A stretch of 64,000 nt of DNA from DAIOEK01 sp963721445 (GTDB taxonomy: Bacteria; Chloroflexota; Anaerolineae; Anaerolineales; Anaerolineaceae): contig CAVRIZ010000005.1 in assembly GCA_963721445.1 (NCBI GenBank), forward strand, positions 744,001 to 808,000, given 5' to 3'. The stretch's first letter is position 1, and the number at the start of each line of letters is the position of its first letter. The notes under the pieces are model-generated. The model was given only the letters and a program-made list of their open reading frames with translations. It ran no database searches and was not told the origin of the DNA. Positions 18,864-27,761 of this stretch are shown here, in pieces. Position numbers and translations under genes: made by a program.

Positions 18864-18888
18864 TGATAATGATAATCATTATCAATAA
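18860..18888. promoter_or_regulatory. Consensus Fur box
   Basis: Contains GATAATGATAATCATTATC (18865-18883), identical to the 19-bp Fur box consensus, within a 29-bp palindrome. It starts at the -10 and covers the transcription start of the regulator-transporter operon. A Fur-family protein (most likely the adjacent gene product) loaded with metal would repress the operon. Confidence 0.88.
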
Positions 18889-18906
18889 ATTAACGGAGAT
18901 TTCTAT

Positions 18907-19341
18907 ATGACCACTACCGGATCTACTCATTGGATCCAAAGTATAAAAGACAATGGTTTTCGGATAACCCCGGCTCTCAAGGCTGTAGTGGATATCGTCA
19001 CTTCGAATGGAAAGGCACTCTCTGCCCAGCAGGTATTCGATTCTGCCAGACGAATGCATCCGAAACTTGGATTGATGACGGTATATCGCGCATTGGAAAA
19101 GCTGGAAGAAATGGAGTTGATCCAACGCGTTCATGACCCGAATGGCTGCCATACTTACGCCGTAGCCCCAGAGGGACATCAACATTTATTACTCTGTCTA
19201 AACTGCGGTAAGGTGGAATACTTTTCTGGAGATGAACTCGAATCACTGTTTCAGGGAATTGGCGCAGATAAAAAATATCAGATCAAAGAACACTGGCTGC
19301 AGCTATACGGTTTTTGCCAGGATTGTAAGAAGACAAAATAA
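18907..19341 (+). CDS. Fur-family metal-responsive repressor (Fur/Zur)
   Basis: 144 residues. A winged-helix DNA domain (residues ~8-85) ends with LGLMTVYRALEKLEEMELIQRV, the recognition helix region of Fur proteins. Next comes the metal-binding/dimer domain with HQHLLLCLNCGKVEYF and a final FCQDC; the two CxxC pairs form the structural zinc site. Fe2+, Zn2+ and Mn2+ sensing cannot be separated from sequence alone. Its coupling with a ZnuABC-like transporter (next gene 3 nt downstream) favours zinc or manganese. Autoregulation is likely through the Fur box just upstream. Confidence 0.93.
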   Translation: MTTTGSTHWIQSIKDNGFRITPALKAVVDIVTSNGKALSAQQVFDSARRMHPKLGLMTVYRALEKLEEMELIQRVHDPNGCHTYAVAPEGHQHLLLCLNCGKVEYFSGDELESLFQGIGADKKYQIKEHWLQLYGFCQDCKKTK

Positions 19342-19344
19342 AAA

Positions 19345-20259
19345 ATGAAACATGTCTTGTTTCCACTCATTTCATTGGTACTGGTTTTGAATGCCTGCTC
19401 GCCATCTAAGCCAGCCCATACCGGCCCAAAAGTGATCGCAGTTGAGTCTTTTCTAATGGATATCGCGCAACAAATCTCCGGTGAACGGATCCAAATCGAT
19501 TCGCTCATTCCGCTTGGATTGGATCCACATGCCTTTGAACCCACCCCACGAGATGTCGTCCGACTCACTGAATCCGATGCCATTATCATTAATGGAGCGG
19601 GGTTCGAAGTATGGATGGGTAACTTGTTGACAGAAAATCTGCGATCCCAGCAGGTCATCGAAGCGGCGGCAGGTCTGCAGAGCAGAAAGCCTAACCCACA
19701 GGAAACAGGAATTATTGCAAGTTACCCTGAGGTTGACCCCCATTTTTGGTTGGACCCGATCATGGTCGTTCAATATGTGGATAACATCCGCGACGGATTG
19801 ATAAAATTGGATCCGGATGGAGCAGAATCCTATACGCATAACGCGGCTGCCTACGCTTCCCAACTGGTTGAATTGGACAAATGGATCAAACAGGAAGTTG
19901 CGACGATCCCACTACAAAAACGGATGATCGTAACCAATCATGAGTTGTTTGGCTATTACGCCGACCGGTATGGATTCACCATAATCGGAGCCATCATTCC
20001 GAGTGTTACAACCGGAGCCAGCCCATCCTCGCAGCAACTTACCCAACTTGTAGATCAGATCCGTTCAACCGGCTCCACTGTCATCTTCTTGGAAACAGGA
20101 GCTAACTCTCAATTGGCAGACCAAATTGCCAATGAGACAGGCATCAAGGTTGTCAGTAACCTTTACACCCACTCGATCACGGAAAAAGATGGGACTGCGC
20201 CAACCTATTTGGAAATGATGCGCTGGAATACCAGGCAAATTGTGGAGGCATTACGATAA
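19345..20259 (+). CDS. Metal ABC transporter substrate-binding lipoprotein (ZnuA/TroA family)
   Basis: 304 residues. The lipoprotein signal has lipobox LNAC (Cys ~18). Metal ligands are seen in the family positions: His of LGLDPHAFEPTPRDV (~67), His of DPHFWLDP (~138), His of TNHELFGYYADRYGF (~204) and the acidic residue in FLETGANSQLAD (~275). Three His ligands favour zinc over manganese, where the third is usually Glu. There is no His-rich loop. It delivers metal to the permease encoded two genes downstream; the operon begins with a Fur-family gene. Confidence 0.93.
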   Translation: MKHVLFPLISLVLVLNACSPSKPAHTGPKVIAVESFLMDIAQQISGERIQIDSLIPLGLDPHAFEPTPRDVVRLTESDAIIINGAGFEVWMGNLLTENLRSQQVIEAAAGLQSRKPNPQETGIIASYPEVDPHFWLDPIMVVQYVDNIRDGLIKLDPDGAESYTHNAAAYASQLVELDKWIKQEVATIPLQKRMIVTNHELFGYYADRYGFTIIGAIIPSVTTGASPSSQQLTQLVDQIRSTGSTVIFLETGANSQLADQIANETGIKVVSNLYTHSITEKDGTAPTYLEMMRWNTRQIVEALR

Positions 20260-20264
20260 ATCCT

Positions 20265-21077
20265 ATGAGTGCTGAAACCAACCCAATGGATCCTATTTCC
20301 GCCCGCATGGATATCCAAAATGTGTCTGTAGCCTACGGATCAAAAACCATCCTTAAAAATTTAAATTTCCAGGTTCCCCATGGGACCCGACTGGCTGTTG
20401 TTGGTCCAAATGGTGCGGGAAAATCGACCTTATTTAAAGCGATGGTCGGCCTTCTACCCCTGCAGGAAGGTCAGATCTATATCCACGGTAAACCACTTGG
20501 GAGCCATCTGGATTGTGTAGCCTACGTCCCTCAACGCGAGGAAGTCGATTGGAAGTTCCCGGTTGATGTTACCGATGTGGTGTTGATGGGGCGTTATGGT
20601 AAGAAACGTTGGTTTACCTCTCCCGGTCCGGAGGATAAGAAAGCTGTCGCCCGTGGGATTGAAATGTTGGATATTCAAGACCTGACAAAACAGTCGATCC
20701 ATTCTCTATCGGGCGGGCAGCAGCAGCGTGTTTTTCTTGCCCGGGCTCTTGCACAGGAACCGCATATTTTATTGATGGATGAACCTTTCACAGGGATCGA
20801 TTTCGCCACCCAGGAAACGACCTTACGATTGTTGGATGATCTTAAAAAGACCCAGGTTACGGTTATTGTCTCCACCCATGATCTGACCCTGGCCAGAGAA
20901 CGATTCGACCTGGTTTTGCTGCTGAACAAAACTGTAATCGCTTATGGAAAACCTGAAGAAGTATTTACCACCCATTTCATCCAACAGGCATATCACACCC
21001 AGGTGATGGTTTTAGATGGCACGGTCGTAGTCGACGAATGCTGTGGACATGATGAAGATCACCGGGAGGTGGAATAA
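20265..21077 (+). CDS. Metal ABC transporter ATP-binding protein (ZnuC/MntB type)
   Basis: 270 residues. Walker A GPNGAGKSTLF, signature LSGGQQQRVFLARALAQEP, Walker B ILLMDEPFTGID and switch His in STHDLTLA are intact. YVPQREEVDWKFPVDVTDVVLMGR is the Q-loop wording typical of zinc/manganese importers. The C-terminus is rich in His, Asp and Cys (DECCGHDEDHREVE), possibly a metal-binding tail. It lies 5 nt after the binding protein and 2 nt before the permease. Confidence 0.94.
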   Translation: MSAETNPMDPISARMDIQNVSVAYGSKTILKNLNFQVPHGTRLAVVGPNGAGKSTLFKAMVGLLPLQEGQIYIHGKPLGSHLDCVAYVPQREEVDWKFPVDVTDVVLMGRYGKKRWFTSPGPEDKKAVARGIEMLDIQDLTKQSIHSLSGGQQQRVFLARALAQEPHILLMDEPFTGIDFATQETTLRLLDDLKKTQVTVIVSTHDLTLARERFDLVLLLNKTVIAYGKPEEVFTTHFIQQAYHTQVMVLDGTVVVDECCGHDEDHREVE

Positions 21078-21079
21078 TT

Positions 21080-21913
21080 ATGGCCTGGCTGGTGGAACCG
21101 CTCTCCTATGGTTTTATGCAACGTGGCTTAGCTGCTTCATTAATTGTGGGAATACTGTGCGCAGTTATTGGCTGTTATGTGGTATTGAAGGGCATGGCTT
21201 TTCTCGGTGATGCCATGGCTCACGCCATCCTGCCGGGAATTGCCGTGGCTTACCTACTACAGGGAAACTTGTTAATTGGTGCGCTAGTCGCCGCGATAAT
21301 CGTTGCCTTGGGGATCAGTTTTTTCTCAAAAGAAGGAACAATCAAAGAAGATACGGCAATTGGTATCTTTTTTGCCGCCGCCCTGTCTCTAGGCGTGGCG
21401 CTCATCAGTTCGATCCGAACATATGCGGTCGACCTATCCCATATTTTGTTTGGGAATATCCTTGGGGTAAGTGTACAGGACTTGATCCTGACCGGAGTTC
21501 TGGCATTAATTGTTATTGGAACGCTTATTCTCTTGTACAAACCATTTCTGGTAGTCTCCTTCGATCCGATCCTGGCTGCGACACTGCGCCTGCCCATCAA
21601 TTTCTTACGGTCTTTGCTGATGGTATTGTTGGCTATGACCGTAGTGGTTTCCGTTCAATCCGTTGGAGTTGGTTTGGTCGCTGCCATGCTGGTCACTCCC
21701 GGAGCAACTGCATATCTGCTCACCCGTCGCTTGCCCAGTATGATGATGGTCGCGGGGGTAATTGGTGCGATCTCCAGTCTGGCTGGATTATTTATCAGCT
21801 TCTACCTGAACATCGCCTCCGGAGCAGCCATCGTGCTTACAGCCACCTTCCTCTTTATTGCAGCTTACTTGTTCGCACCTGAAAAAGGCCTCCTCTTCCG
21901 ATATCATAAATAG
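21080..21913 (+). CDS. Metal ABC transporter permease (ZnuB/MntC, ABC-3 family)
   Basis: 277 residues with about eight transmembrane helices. VGILCAVIGCYVVLKGMAFLGDAMAHAILPGIAVAYLL at the N-terminus and the later SVGVGLVAAMLVTPGATAYLLTRRL are the ABC-3 family signatures. It completes the Fur-controlled transporter. No gene of the operon follows it. Confidence 0.94.
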   Translation: MAWLVEPLSYGFMQRGLAASLIVGILCAVIGCYVVLKGMAFLGDAMAHAILPGIAVAYLLQGNLLIGALVAAIIVALGISFFSKEGTIKEDTAIGIFFAAALSLGVALISSIRTYAVDLSHILFGNILGVSVQDLILTGVLALIVIGTLILLYKPFLVVSFDPILAATLRLPINFLRSLLMVLLAMTVVVSVQSVGVGLVAAMLVTPGATAYLLTRRLPSMMMVAGVIGAISSLAGLFISFYLNIASGAAIVLTATFLFIAAYLFAPEKGLLFRYHK

Positions 21914-21984
21914 CTGCCGTTTCTTTCATCGATACAACTTCTTTACTCTACTTACGTAAATAAGAATAAAGGAGTTGAAAGATC

Positions 21985-23376
21985 ATGAAAAATAAATTCG
22001 TAAATGGATTCATTATTGCCGCGCTGTTATTGGGTGCGGCGTTTGTGGCTGTTAAACCGGTCCAGGCGTATGAATACGACCAGGATGGACAGGTCGCTGA
22101 AGGTGAAGTCGTCAATGATGATCTGATCCTGGTGGGTCAGCAAGTGGTTATGGAAGGCACCATTAACGGCCTCTTACTGGCATCCGCACAGGATATCGTC
22201 ATCAACGGGACAGTGAATGGAGACGCCTTCTTATTCGGGCAGACTGTCACCATCGGAGAAGGTGGAGTCATCAAAGGCAATCTTTTCACAGGCGCCCAGA
22301 CTGTAAATAATGACGGTAAAGTCGAGGGAAGCTTCTTTACGGGAACCATGGCAACCACCCTCAAAGATTCCGCAGTCGTAAGCCGCAATCTCTATTTTGG
22401 AGGTTACAGCCTGGAAATCCTGAAGGGAGCAGAAGTTGGCAAAGATCTGGCTGCCGGTGGATACCAGGTGATCATCAGCGGTAAGGTGGATCGGGATGTA
22501 AACGTGGATGTTGGCGCGCTAAAAATTAATGGAACGGTTGGACGAAATGTGGATGCGAAAGTTGCAGAACCATCCGCAGCAAACCAGCCGCCATTTATCA
22601 GTCAGCCAAACATGCCAATGACCATTACTCCAGGCCTTCATATATCAGAATCTGCCAAAATTCTTGGAAATCTGAACTACACAAGTCCGATTCCTCAGAG
22701 AAGCCAGATTCAGGGGCAACCGTCAGGAATTGTGACCTACCGCACTCCAGTACCGAATGAGAAAGATGAACTCAGACCGGCAAAACCTGAGAAAAATGCC
22801 TTTGACTTTTTCGCAGCAGGCGTTGGCAGAATCATCAAGGGAATGGCGCGTAATTTTATCTCCATCTTCCTATTGGGAGCGTTAGCTCTCTGGTTGATCC
22901 CATCCATTGTGAAGAGTATTACGGAAACCATGCGTACTCGTCCGCTTCCTTCTGCTGGATATGGCATCCTCACCTATATTCTGGGTTGGGTGGGTGTTGG
23001 GATTGCTGGAATGGTGATCATCGCGGTGACAGTGATACTGGCGTTCATCAGCCTGGGCGGACTTTCCGGTTTCGTATTCTGGACTGGTACATCCGCGGTG
23101 GTTGTCTTCCTGACCTTCTTCGGTATGATGATCAGTCTGGGTAGTAAAGTGTTGGTATCCTATCTGGTCGGCAATTGGATTCTCAAGAAACTGACCAATA
23201 AGACAGAAGTCAATCCATACCTTTCCTTGCTTGTGGGTGTGGTTATCTACACCATCCTGCGCGCGGTACCGGTGCTTGGTTGGCTTGTGGCTGCCTTTGT
23301 GATCGTCATTGGTCTTGGAGCAACCTGGTTGTATCTCATCCACCTGCGTAATAAACCCGCACAATTGGCCGTCTAA
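21985..23376 (+). CDS. Secreted bactofilin-like repeat domain fused to a membrane domain
   Basis: 463 residues. A signal peptide (~1-29, cleaving near VQAYEY) is followed by short repeating beta-strand units (~35-195) such as GTINGLLLASAQDIVINGTVNGDAFLFGQTVTI, each about 18-20 residues, like the right-handed beta-helix of bactofilins. A Pro-rich linker and a C-terminal membrane domain with 4-5 hydrophobic helices follow (~285-455). Classical bactofilins are cytoplasmic and lack signal peptides, so this is a surface-side variant. Such polymer-forming proteins may build envelope scaffolds; the role here is unknown. AAGGAG precedes the ATG; monocistronic. Confidence 0.78.
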   Translation: MKNKFVNGFIIAALLLGAAFVAVKPVQAYEYDQDGQVAEGEVVNDDLILVGQQVVMEGTINGLLLASAQDIVINGTVNGDAFLFGQTVTIGEGGVIKGNLFTGAQTVNNDGKVEGSFFTGTMATTLKDSAVVSRNLYFGGYSLEILKGAEVGKDLAAGGYQVIISGKVDRDVNVDVGALKINGTVGRNVDAKVAEPSAANQPPFISQPNMPMTITPGLHISESAKILGNLNYTSPIPQRSQIQGQPSGIVTYRTPVPNEKDELRPAKPEKNAFDFFAAGVGRIIKGMARNFISIFLLGALALWLIPSIVKSITETMRTRPLPSAGYGILTYILGWVGVGIAGMVIIAVTVILAFISLGGLSGFVFWTGTSAVVVFLTFFGMMISLGSKVLVSYLVGNWILKKLTNKTEVNPYLSLLVGVVIYTILRAVPVLGWLVAAFVIVIGLGATWLYLIHLRNKPAQLAV

Positions 23377-23397
23377 AACCATTCACGAAATTACTTC

Positions 23398-23434
23398 CCG
23401 CGGGGATCCCGGACAACAACTGGCATCCCCGCGG
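23398..23434 (+). terminator. Hairpin after the bactofilin-like gene
   Basis: 10-bp perfect stem CCGCGGGGAT (23398-23407) with ATCCCCGCGG (23425-23434), 17-nt loop, but followed by only TTATGTT. A weak terminator, adjoining the next promoter. Confidence 0.5.
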
Positions 23435-23437
23435 TTA

Positions 23438-23446
23438 TGTTAAAAT
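23438..23446 (+). promoter_or_regulatory. Extended -10 promoter close to the MFS start
   Basis: TGTTAAAAT ends 8 nt before the ATG at 23455; no ribosome binding site is visible between them. Confidence 0.38.
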
Positions 23447-23454
23447 GGACGATT

Positions 23455-24683
23455 ATGCTTGATACTATCAGATCTGGTTGGCGGGAATATCCTCGCCAGT
23501 TTTGGTTAATGTTCTTTGGAATGCTGGTAAGCACCATCGGTGCCAGTATGATCTGGCCATTCCTGATGGTATATGTCAGCGGAAAGCTGAATCAACCCCT
23601 TACATTGGCTGCCACCTTATTAACTTTCAACTCAGGTGTGGGTCTAATCATGAATTTCATCGCCGGACCATTAACTGATCGGATTGGCCGCAAGTGGATC
23701 TTGGTACTTGCCCTGATGGGGAACGCGGTGGTTTTCCTGTTACAAAACCAGGCAGCCACCTTCGCCGCTTTCGCTGTTGCACTTAGCCTGGGTGGGGCAT
23801 TCAACCCAATGTACCGGGTGGCTTCCGATGCCATGATGGCTGACCTGATCCCGCAGGAAAAACGTGCGGAAGCCTATTCACTCATACGGATGAGCAATAA
23901 TTTGGGTGTGGCAATTGGTCCAACCATCGGCGGTTTTGTGGCGTCTCACTCCTACTCAACCGTGTTTTATATCGCAGCGTTCGGGATGTTTGCCTACAGC
24001 TTGTTGCTGGCGTTCGGCGCCAGGGAAACCTTACCCCGCACGGGAGAGATCAAATCACTTACAGACCAATCCGAGCCCTGGGTGGATATTCGATCATTTT
24101 CAAAGACAGGAAATTCTTGACGACGATTGGAGCCTTTACTTTTTGTATGACCGGCTCGGCGATGCTGTGGATTCTGCTTTCGGTCTATCTCAAGAAGAAT
24201 TTTGGTATTCCTGAAAACCTTTATGGGTTCATCCCTGCGACCAATGCGATTATGGTTGTGGTCTTCCAACTCGCAGTGACACGATTCACAAATAAGTTCA
24301 ATCCGATCCTGGTGATGGCGAGCGGCGCTTTATTCTATGCGGTCGGAGTCGGCAGCGTCTATTTTGGGCATGGGTTCTGGGGATTCTGGCTGAGCATGGT
24401 GATCATCACTATCGGCGAATTAGTTCTCATCCCTACGACGACGACATTTGTTGCCAACCTGGCTCCCCCGGATATGCGGGGTAGATATATGAGTATCTAT
24501 AATCTTTCCATGGGTACCGCCATGGGGACTGGTCCTGTGATAGGCGGCTATCTCAGTGATAGCTTTGGTCCACGCAGCACCTGGTTGGGTGGATTCTCGA
24601 TCGGGATCATCTCACCGGTCTTGTATCTGATGCTTGCCCGTCGGCGAAAGAAAGAACAATTCTTGGTCCAAACGCCTGAATAA
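23455..24683 (+). CDS. MFS (DHA-type) transporter, single-base frameshift
   Basis: About 12 transmembrane helices. The first half has GPLTDRIGRKWIL (MFS motif A) and GGAFNPMYRVASDAMMADLIPQEKRAEAYSLIRMSNNLGVAIGP, typical of drug/proton antiporters. The frame stops at 24120, but another frame continues without gap as IIFKDRKFLTTIGAFTFCMTG through to PVLYLMLARRRKKEQFL. One base is missing around 24084-24100; restoring it gives 409 residues. The ATG at 23455 is chosen over 23437 because the latter lies in the -10 element. Substrate unknown. Confidence 0.83.
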
Positions 24684-24735
24684 TCCCGGAGGATGGGCTT
24701 CCACCGAAGGTATCCTGCGAATAACACCCTTGTAA

Positions 24736-24767
24736 AAAGACGGAAGGTGTTTCCACCTTCCGTCTTT
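24736..24767. terminator. Bidirectional terminator between MFS gene and groL
   Basis: Perfect 14-bp stem (24736-24749 with 24754-24767), 4-nt loop, with A-tract before and T-rich tract after. Confidence 0.85.
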
Positions 24768-24804
24768 GCTTTTGCTTACTACTTTCCAGTTTCTTCTTCC
24801 CGAC

Positions 24805-26436
24805 CTAGTATTCCGGCATGGGCGGAGCGGCTGGTTTATCCTTTTCAGGAACATCAGTGATCAGCGCTTCGGTGGTCAGGATCATGGCTGCGATGGACGC
24901 GGCATTCTCAAGAGCGCCACGGGTCACCTTGGCGGGATCAATCACGCCACCTTTGACCATGTCCATGAAGTCCTCACGAAGGACATCGTAACCAACGTTC
25001 ATGTTCTTGGTTTTCTTCTGTTGCTGGCGGACATTTTCCACGATGACGGAGCCATCTTTACCCGCGTTCTCAGCGATCTTGCGCATGGGTACTTCAAGTG
25101 ATTTGCGTACAATGGCGATACCGATCTTGGCATCTTCATTGTCGGCTTTGAGCGCATCGAGGGCTGCAACTGCGTTGATGAGAGCCACACCACCACCAGG
25201 AACAATTCCTTCTTCCACGGCCGCGCGGGTCGCGGAGAGGGCATCTTCCACACGGTGTTTCTTTTCTTTCAATTCGGTTTCGGTTGCTGCACCCACACGG
25301 ATGATAGCAACACCACCGGAAAGTTTCGCCAGGCGTTCCTGGAGTTTTTCGCGGTCATAATCGCTGGTTGTGTTGTCGATTTCCACGCGGATCTGGTCGA
25401 TGCGGCCTTTGATCGCGGCGGTATCGCCCTTGCCACCAACGAGGGTGGTGTTGTCTTTGTCGGATTCCACTTTTTCAGCACGACCGAGGTCGGCGATGGT
25501 GGCGGTTTCCAATTTGCGGCCGGTCTCTTCAGAGATGACAGTCGCGCCAGAGAGGGTGGCAATATCGCCAAGCATGGCTTTACGGCGATCGCCAAAACCG
25601 GGGGCTTTGACGGCGAGAACGTTGAGCATGCCGCGTAGTTTGTTCAACACAAGAGTGGCAAGTGCTTCGCCATCGACATCTTCGGCGATGATCAACAGGT
25701 CACGTTTGCCTACCTGAACCATCTTTTCGAGCAGGGGAACGATATCGGTCGCAGCGGAGATTTTCTTGTCATAGATCAGGATGTAGGGATCAGCGATGAC
25801 CGATTTCATGTGCTCCGGATCGGTGACAAAGTAAGCCGAGATATAACCACGGTCAAACTGCATACCTTCAACGTATTCTGTTTCGAATTCCAAACCTTTG
25901 GATTCTTCAACAGTGATGACGCCGTCTTTACCAACTTTGTCCATCACATCCGCGATGAGGGAACCGATATTGCGATCCTGGGCGGAGATGGTGGCGACAT
26001 TGGCAATTTCGTCCTTGGTTGTGATCTCGATCGCCTGTTCCTTGATCTTGCCAGCCACTGCCTTGGAGGCGGCTTCAATTCCACCCTTCAGGAGCATTGG
26101 ATTGGCGCCGGCTGCCAGGTTTTTCAAACCTTCAGATACGATCGCGTGAGCTAAAACGGTGGAGGTAGTAGTACCATCACCGGCAATGTCATTGGTTTTG
26201 GTCGCGGCTTCCTTCAGAAGCTGGGCGCCCATATTCTCAAATGGATCTTCGAGTTCAATTTCTTTGGCAACGGTCACCCCATCATGGGTGATGGTGGGTG
26301 AACCGAATTTGCGATCCAGGGCTACATTACGGCCCTTAGGACCAAGGGTAGTGGCAACAGCATTTGCCACAATATCGATGCCGTTTTTTAAACGACGGCG
26401 GGCATCTTCACCGAATACAAGTTGTTTAGCTCCCAT
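24805..26436 (-). CDS. groL: Chaperonin GroEL (60 kDa)
   Basis: 543 residues. ATP-dependent folding chamber subunit. Landmarks: AVATTLGPKGRNVALDRKFGSPTITHDGVTVAKEIEL, the GDGTTT nucleotide loop (~86-90), the apical AVKAPGFGDRRKAML segment and VPGGGVALI near residue 412. The C-terminus ends KPAAPPMPEY rather than the GGM repeats seen in many bacteria. It is cotranscribed with groES, 26 nt upstream, from the CIRCE-controlled promoter. Confidence 0.98.
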   Translation of the reverse strand: MGAKQLVFGEDARRRLKNGIDIVANAVATTLGPKGRNVALDRKFGSPTITHDGVTVAKEIELEDPFENMGAQLLKEAATKTNDIAGDGTTTSTVLAHAIVSEGLKNLAAGANPMLLKGGIEAASKAVAGKIKEQAIEITTKDEIANVATISAQDRNIGSLIADVMDKVGKDGVITVEESKGLEFETEYVEGMQFDRGYISAYFVTDPEHMKSVIADPYILIYDKKISAATDIVPLLEKMVQVGKRDLLIIAEDVDGEALATLVLNKLRGMLNVLAVKAPGFGDRRKAMLGDIATLSGATVISEETGRKLETATIADLGRAEKVESDKDNTTLVGGKGDTAAIKGRIDQIRVEIDNTTSDYDREKLQERLAKLSGGVAIIRVGAATETELKEKKHRVEDALSATRAAVEEGIVPGGGVALINAVAALDALKADNEDAKIGIAIVRKSLEVPMRKIAENAGKDGSVIVENVRQQQKKTKNMNVGYDVLREDFMDMVKGGVIDPAKVTRGALENAASIAAMILTTEALITDVPEKDKPAAPPMPEY

Positions 26437-26462
26437 AGAAATCTCCTTATTCGTTCAGAAAG

Positions 26463-26762
26463 TTATTTGGTTTCAACAATTGCGAGAACATCTGTTTCAC
26501 GTAAGATCAACAGCTTTTTGCTATCGAGTTTGATCTCGGTGCCGCTATATTTGGCATAAAGGACAACATCGCCAACTTTTACATCCATCTGAATGCGTTT
26601 TCCGTCTTCATCGCGATCGCCAGGACCAGCGGAAAGGACGGTACCTTTTTGCGGTTTTTCTTTTGCGGTTTCAGGGAGAATAATGCCACCGGGAGTGAGT
26701 TCTTCCTGTTCGAGCGGTTCGACTACCAGTCGATTTCCCAAAGGTTTCAAATTTATTGCCAT
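26463..26762 (-). CDS. groES: Co-chaperonin GroES
   Basis: 99 residues; the heptameric cap of GroEL. LKPLGNRLVVEPLEQEELTPGGIILPETAKEKPQKGTVLSAGPG includes the mobile loop that docks on GroEL, and VLYAKYSGTEIKLDSKKLLILRETDVLAIV is the standard C-terminal half. The ATG at 26762 is preceded by GGAGGAACCT; a longer frame to 26843 crosses the CIRCE element and is rejected. Confidence 0.98.
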   Translation of the reverse strand: MAINLKPLGNRLVVEPLEQEELTPGGIILPETAKEKPQKGTVLSAGPGDRDEDGKRIQMDVKVGDVVLYAKYSGTEIKLDSKKLLILRETDVLAIVETK

Positions 26763-26806
26763 AGGTTCCTCCGATATGAGATTAAGTCGAGTACAAGGTA
26801 AGTGGT

Positions 26807-26833
26807 TTAGCAGTCTCGGTATGCGAGTGCTAA
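26807..26833. promoter_or_regulatory. CIRCE element (HrcA operator)
   Basis: TTAGCAGTC-N9-GAGTGCTAA, one base off the consensus TTAGCACTC-N9-GAGTGCTAA. The symmetry continues outward to 26801-26839. It lies between the groES promoter and start codon, so heat-shock repression by HrcA is expected. Confidence 0.93.
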
Positions 26834-26842
26834 ACCACTTCA

Positions 26843-26871
26843 ATCTTACCCGTCTTCCAGGCGCGAGTCAA
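26843..26871 (-). promoter_or_regulatory. groES-groL promoter
   Basis: On the minus strand TTGACT (26871-26866), 17-bp spacer, TAAGAT (26848-26843), immediately upstream of CIRCE. Confidence 0.7.
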
Positions 26872-26954
26872 GAGATTAATATCGATTCTTATACATTTCT
26901 GATATTACATTCTCGATCATCGAACTGAGTGGGGTGAGACCTCACCCTTCGGGC

Positions 26955-27530
26955 CTACGCGGCATGGTCATAAGCAAACCGAAGCCAACCCTGCAATTCC
27001 TGATTGATCTCATCTGGTGAGACAAGAAATACTTTGTATTGGCACATTCCACCCGGCGGCTGTACCAGCAATCTTTCGCTGCCTGGAATGTCTTTCATAT
27101 TCAATCCCAATTCAACCCTGCCTTTGGTTCCCGGTCCGATCATGGCGAATTGTCTTTTTCGCCGCAGACTGACATACCCCTTTTTGGGTACTACTTCAAA
27201 TTCTCCCAGCCCGGTGATCGTTTTCATCAGCGCATCGTGGATCGGTCTGAGAGGTGAACGGGTACCGGAGTAAATCTCATCTATCACACCCTCAATGGAT
27301 ACACCCTTCGCTTGAGCCGCCGTCTGCCCATCTGATTCTTGCGCAAAATGCACCAGCATGGATGCATCGCCGAAGCCTAATCCAAATTGGTCGATCAACA
27401 TCTGGCGAATTTCCCCATGTTTGGTCAATCCGCTGTTTTCAATCAATGTTTTCAACTCTACGAACGATTTTCCTGTCTTTTTTTGGATATTCGCCAATTG
27501 TGTTTCCCGGGCTTTATCAAGGCTGCTCAT
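26955..27530 (-). CDS. DUF4287/DUF5655 domain protein
   Basis: 191 residues. The N-terminal ~75 residues (KKTGKSFVELKTLIENSGLTKHGEIRQMLIDQFGLGFGDASMLVHF) are a DUF4287 domain. The rest (RPIHDALMKTITGLGEFEVVPKKGYVSLRRKRQFAMIGPGTKGRVELGLNM) is DUF5655, a predicted transport-associated domain of unknown biochemical role. The start at 27530 follows AAGGAGG by 6 nt. It is soluble, monocistronic, and oriented with groES-groL but upstream of their promoter. Confidence 0.82.
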   Translation of the reverse strand: MSSLDKARETQLANIQKKTGKSFVELKTLIENSGLTKHGEIRQMLIDQFGLGFGDASMLVHFAQESDGQTAAQAKGVSIEGVIDEIYSGTRSPLRPIHDALMKTITGLGEFEVVPKKGYVSLRRKRQFAMIGPGTKGRVELGLNMKDIPGSERLLVQPPGGMCQYKVFLVSPDEINQELQGWLRFAYDHAA

Positions 27531-27746
27531 GAAATTCCTCCTTTTGAATAGGAACATTTTTGTCCATTTGTTATTACCATTATCTTATTAGTATTTTGAT
27601 TCTACAAAAAATCCCAACCCGGGTATGGATTTGTCTATGGTTATGGAACTTTCCCATAGTTAAATATATATGATCGGTCATTAAGAGGATAACAGTTTAC
27701 CTGTTGTGATAATTGACCTACAATAAAATAAGGATAAGTAGATAGA

Positions 27747-27752
27747 TATAAT
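27747..27752 (+). promoter_or_regulatory. -10 element 9 nt before start codon
   Basis: TATAAT with 9 nt to the ATG at 27762 and no ribosome binding site between; the leader would be 0-3 nt. Confidence 0.33.
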
Positions 27753-27761
27753 GGTAAATCG

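Noticed and set aside
24999..26154. Several long frames opposite groL
   Set aside because: High codon bias of groL leaves open mirror frames; none has a ribosome binding site or a recognisable domain.
26933..26947. GGTGAG-AC-CTCACC palindrome after the DUF4287 gene as a terminator
   Set aside because: The loop would be only 2-6 nt and no T-run follows on the minus strand.
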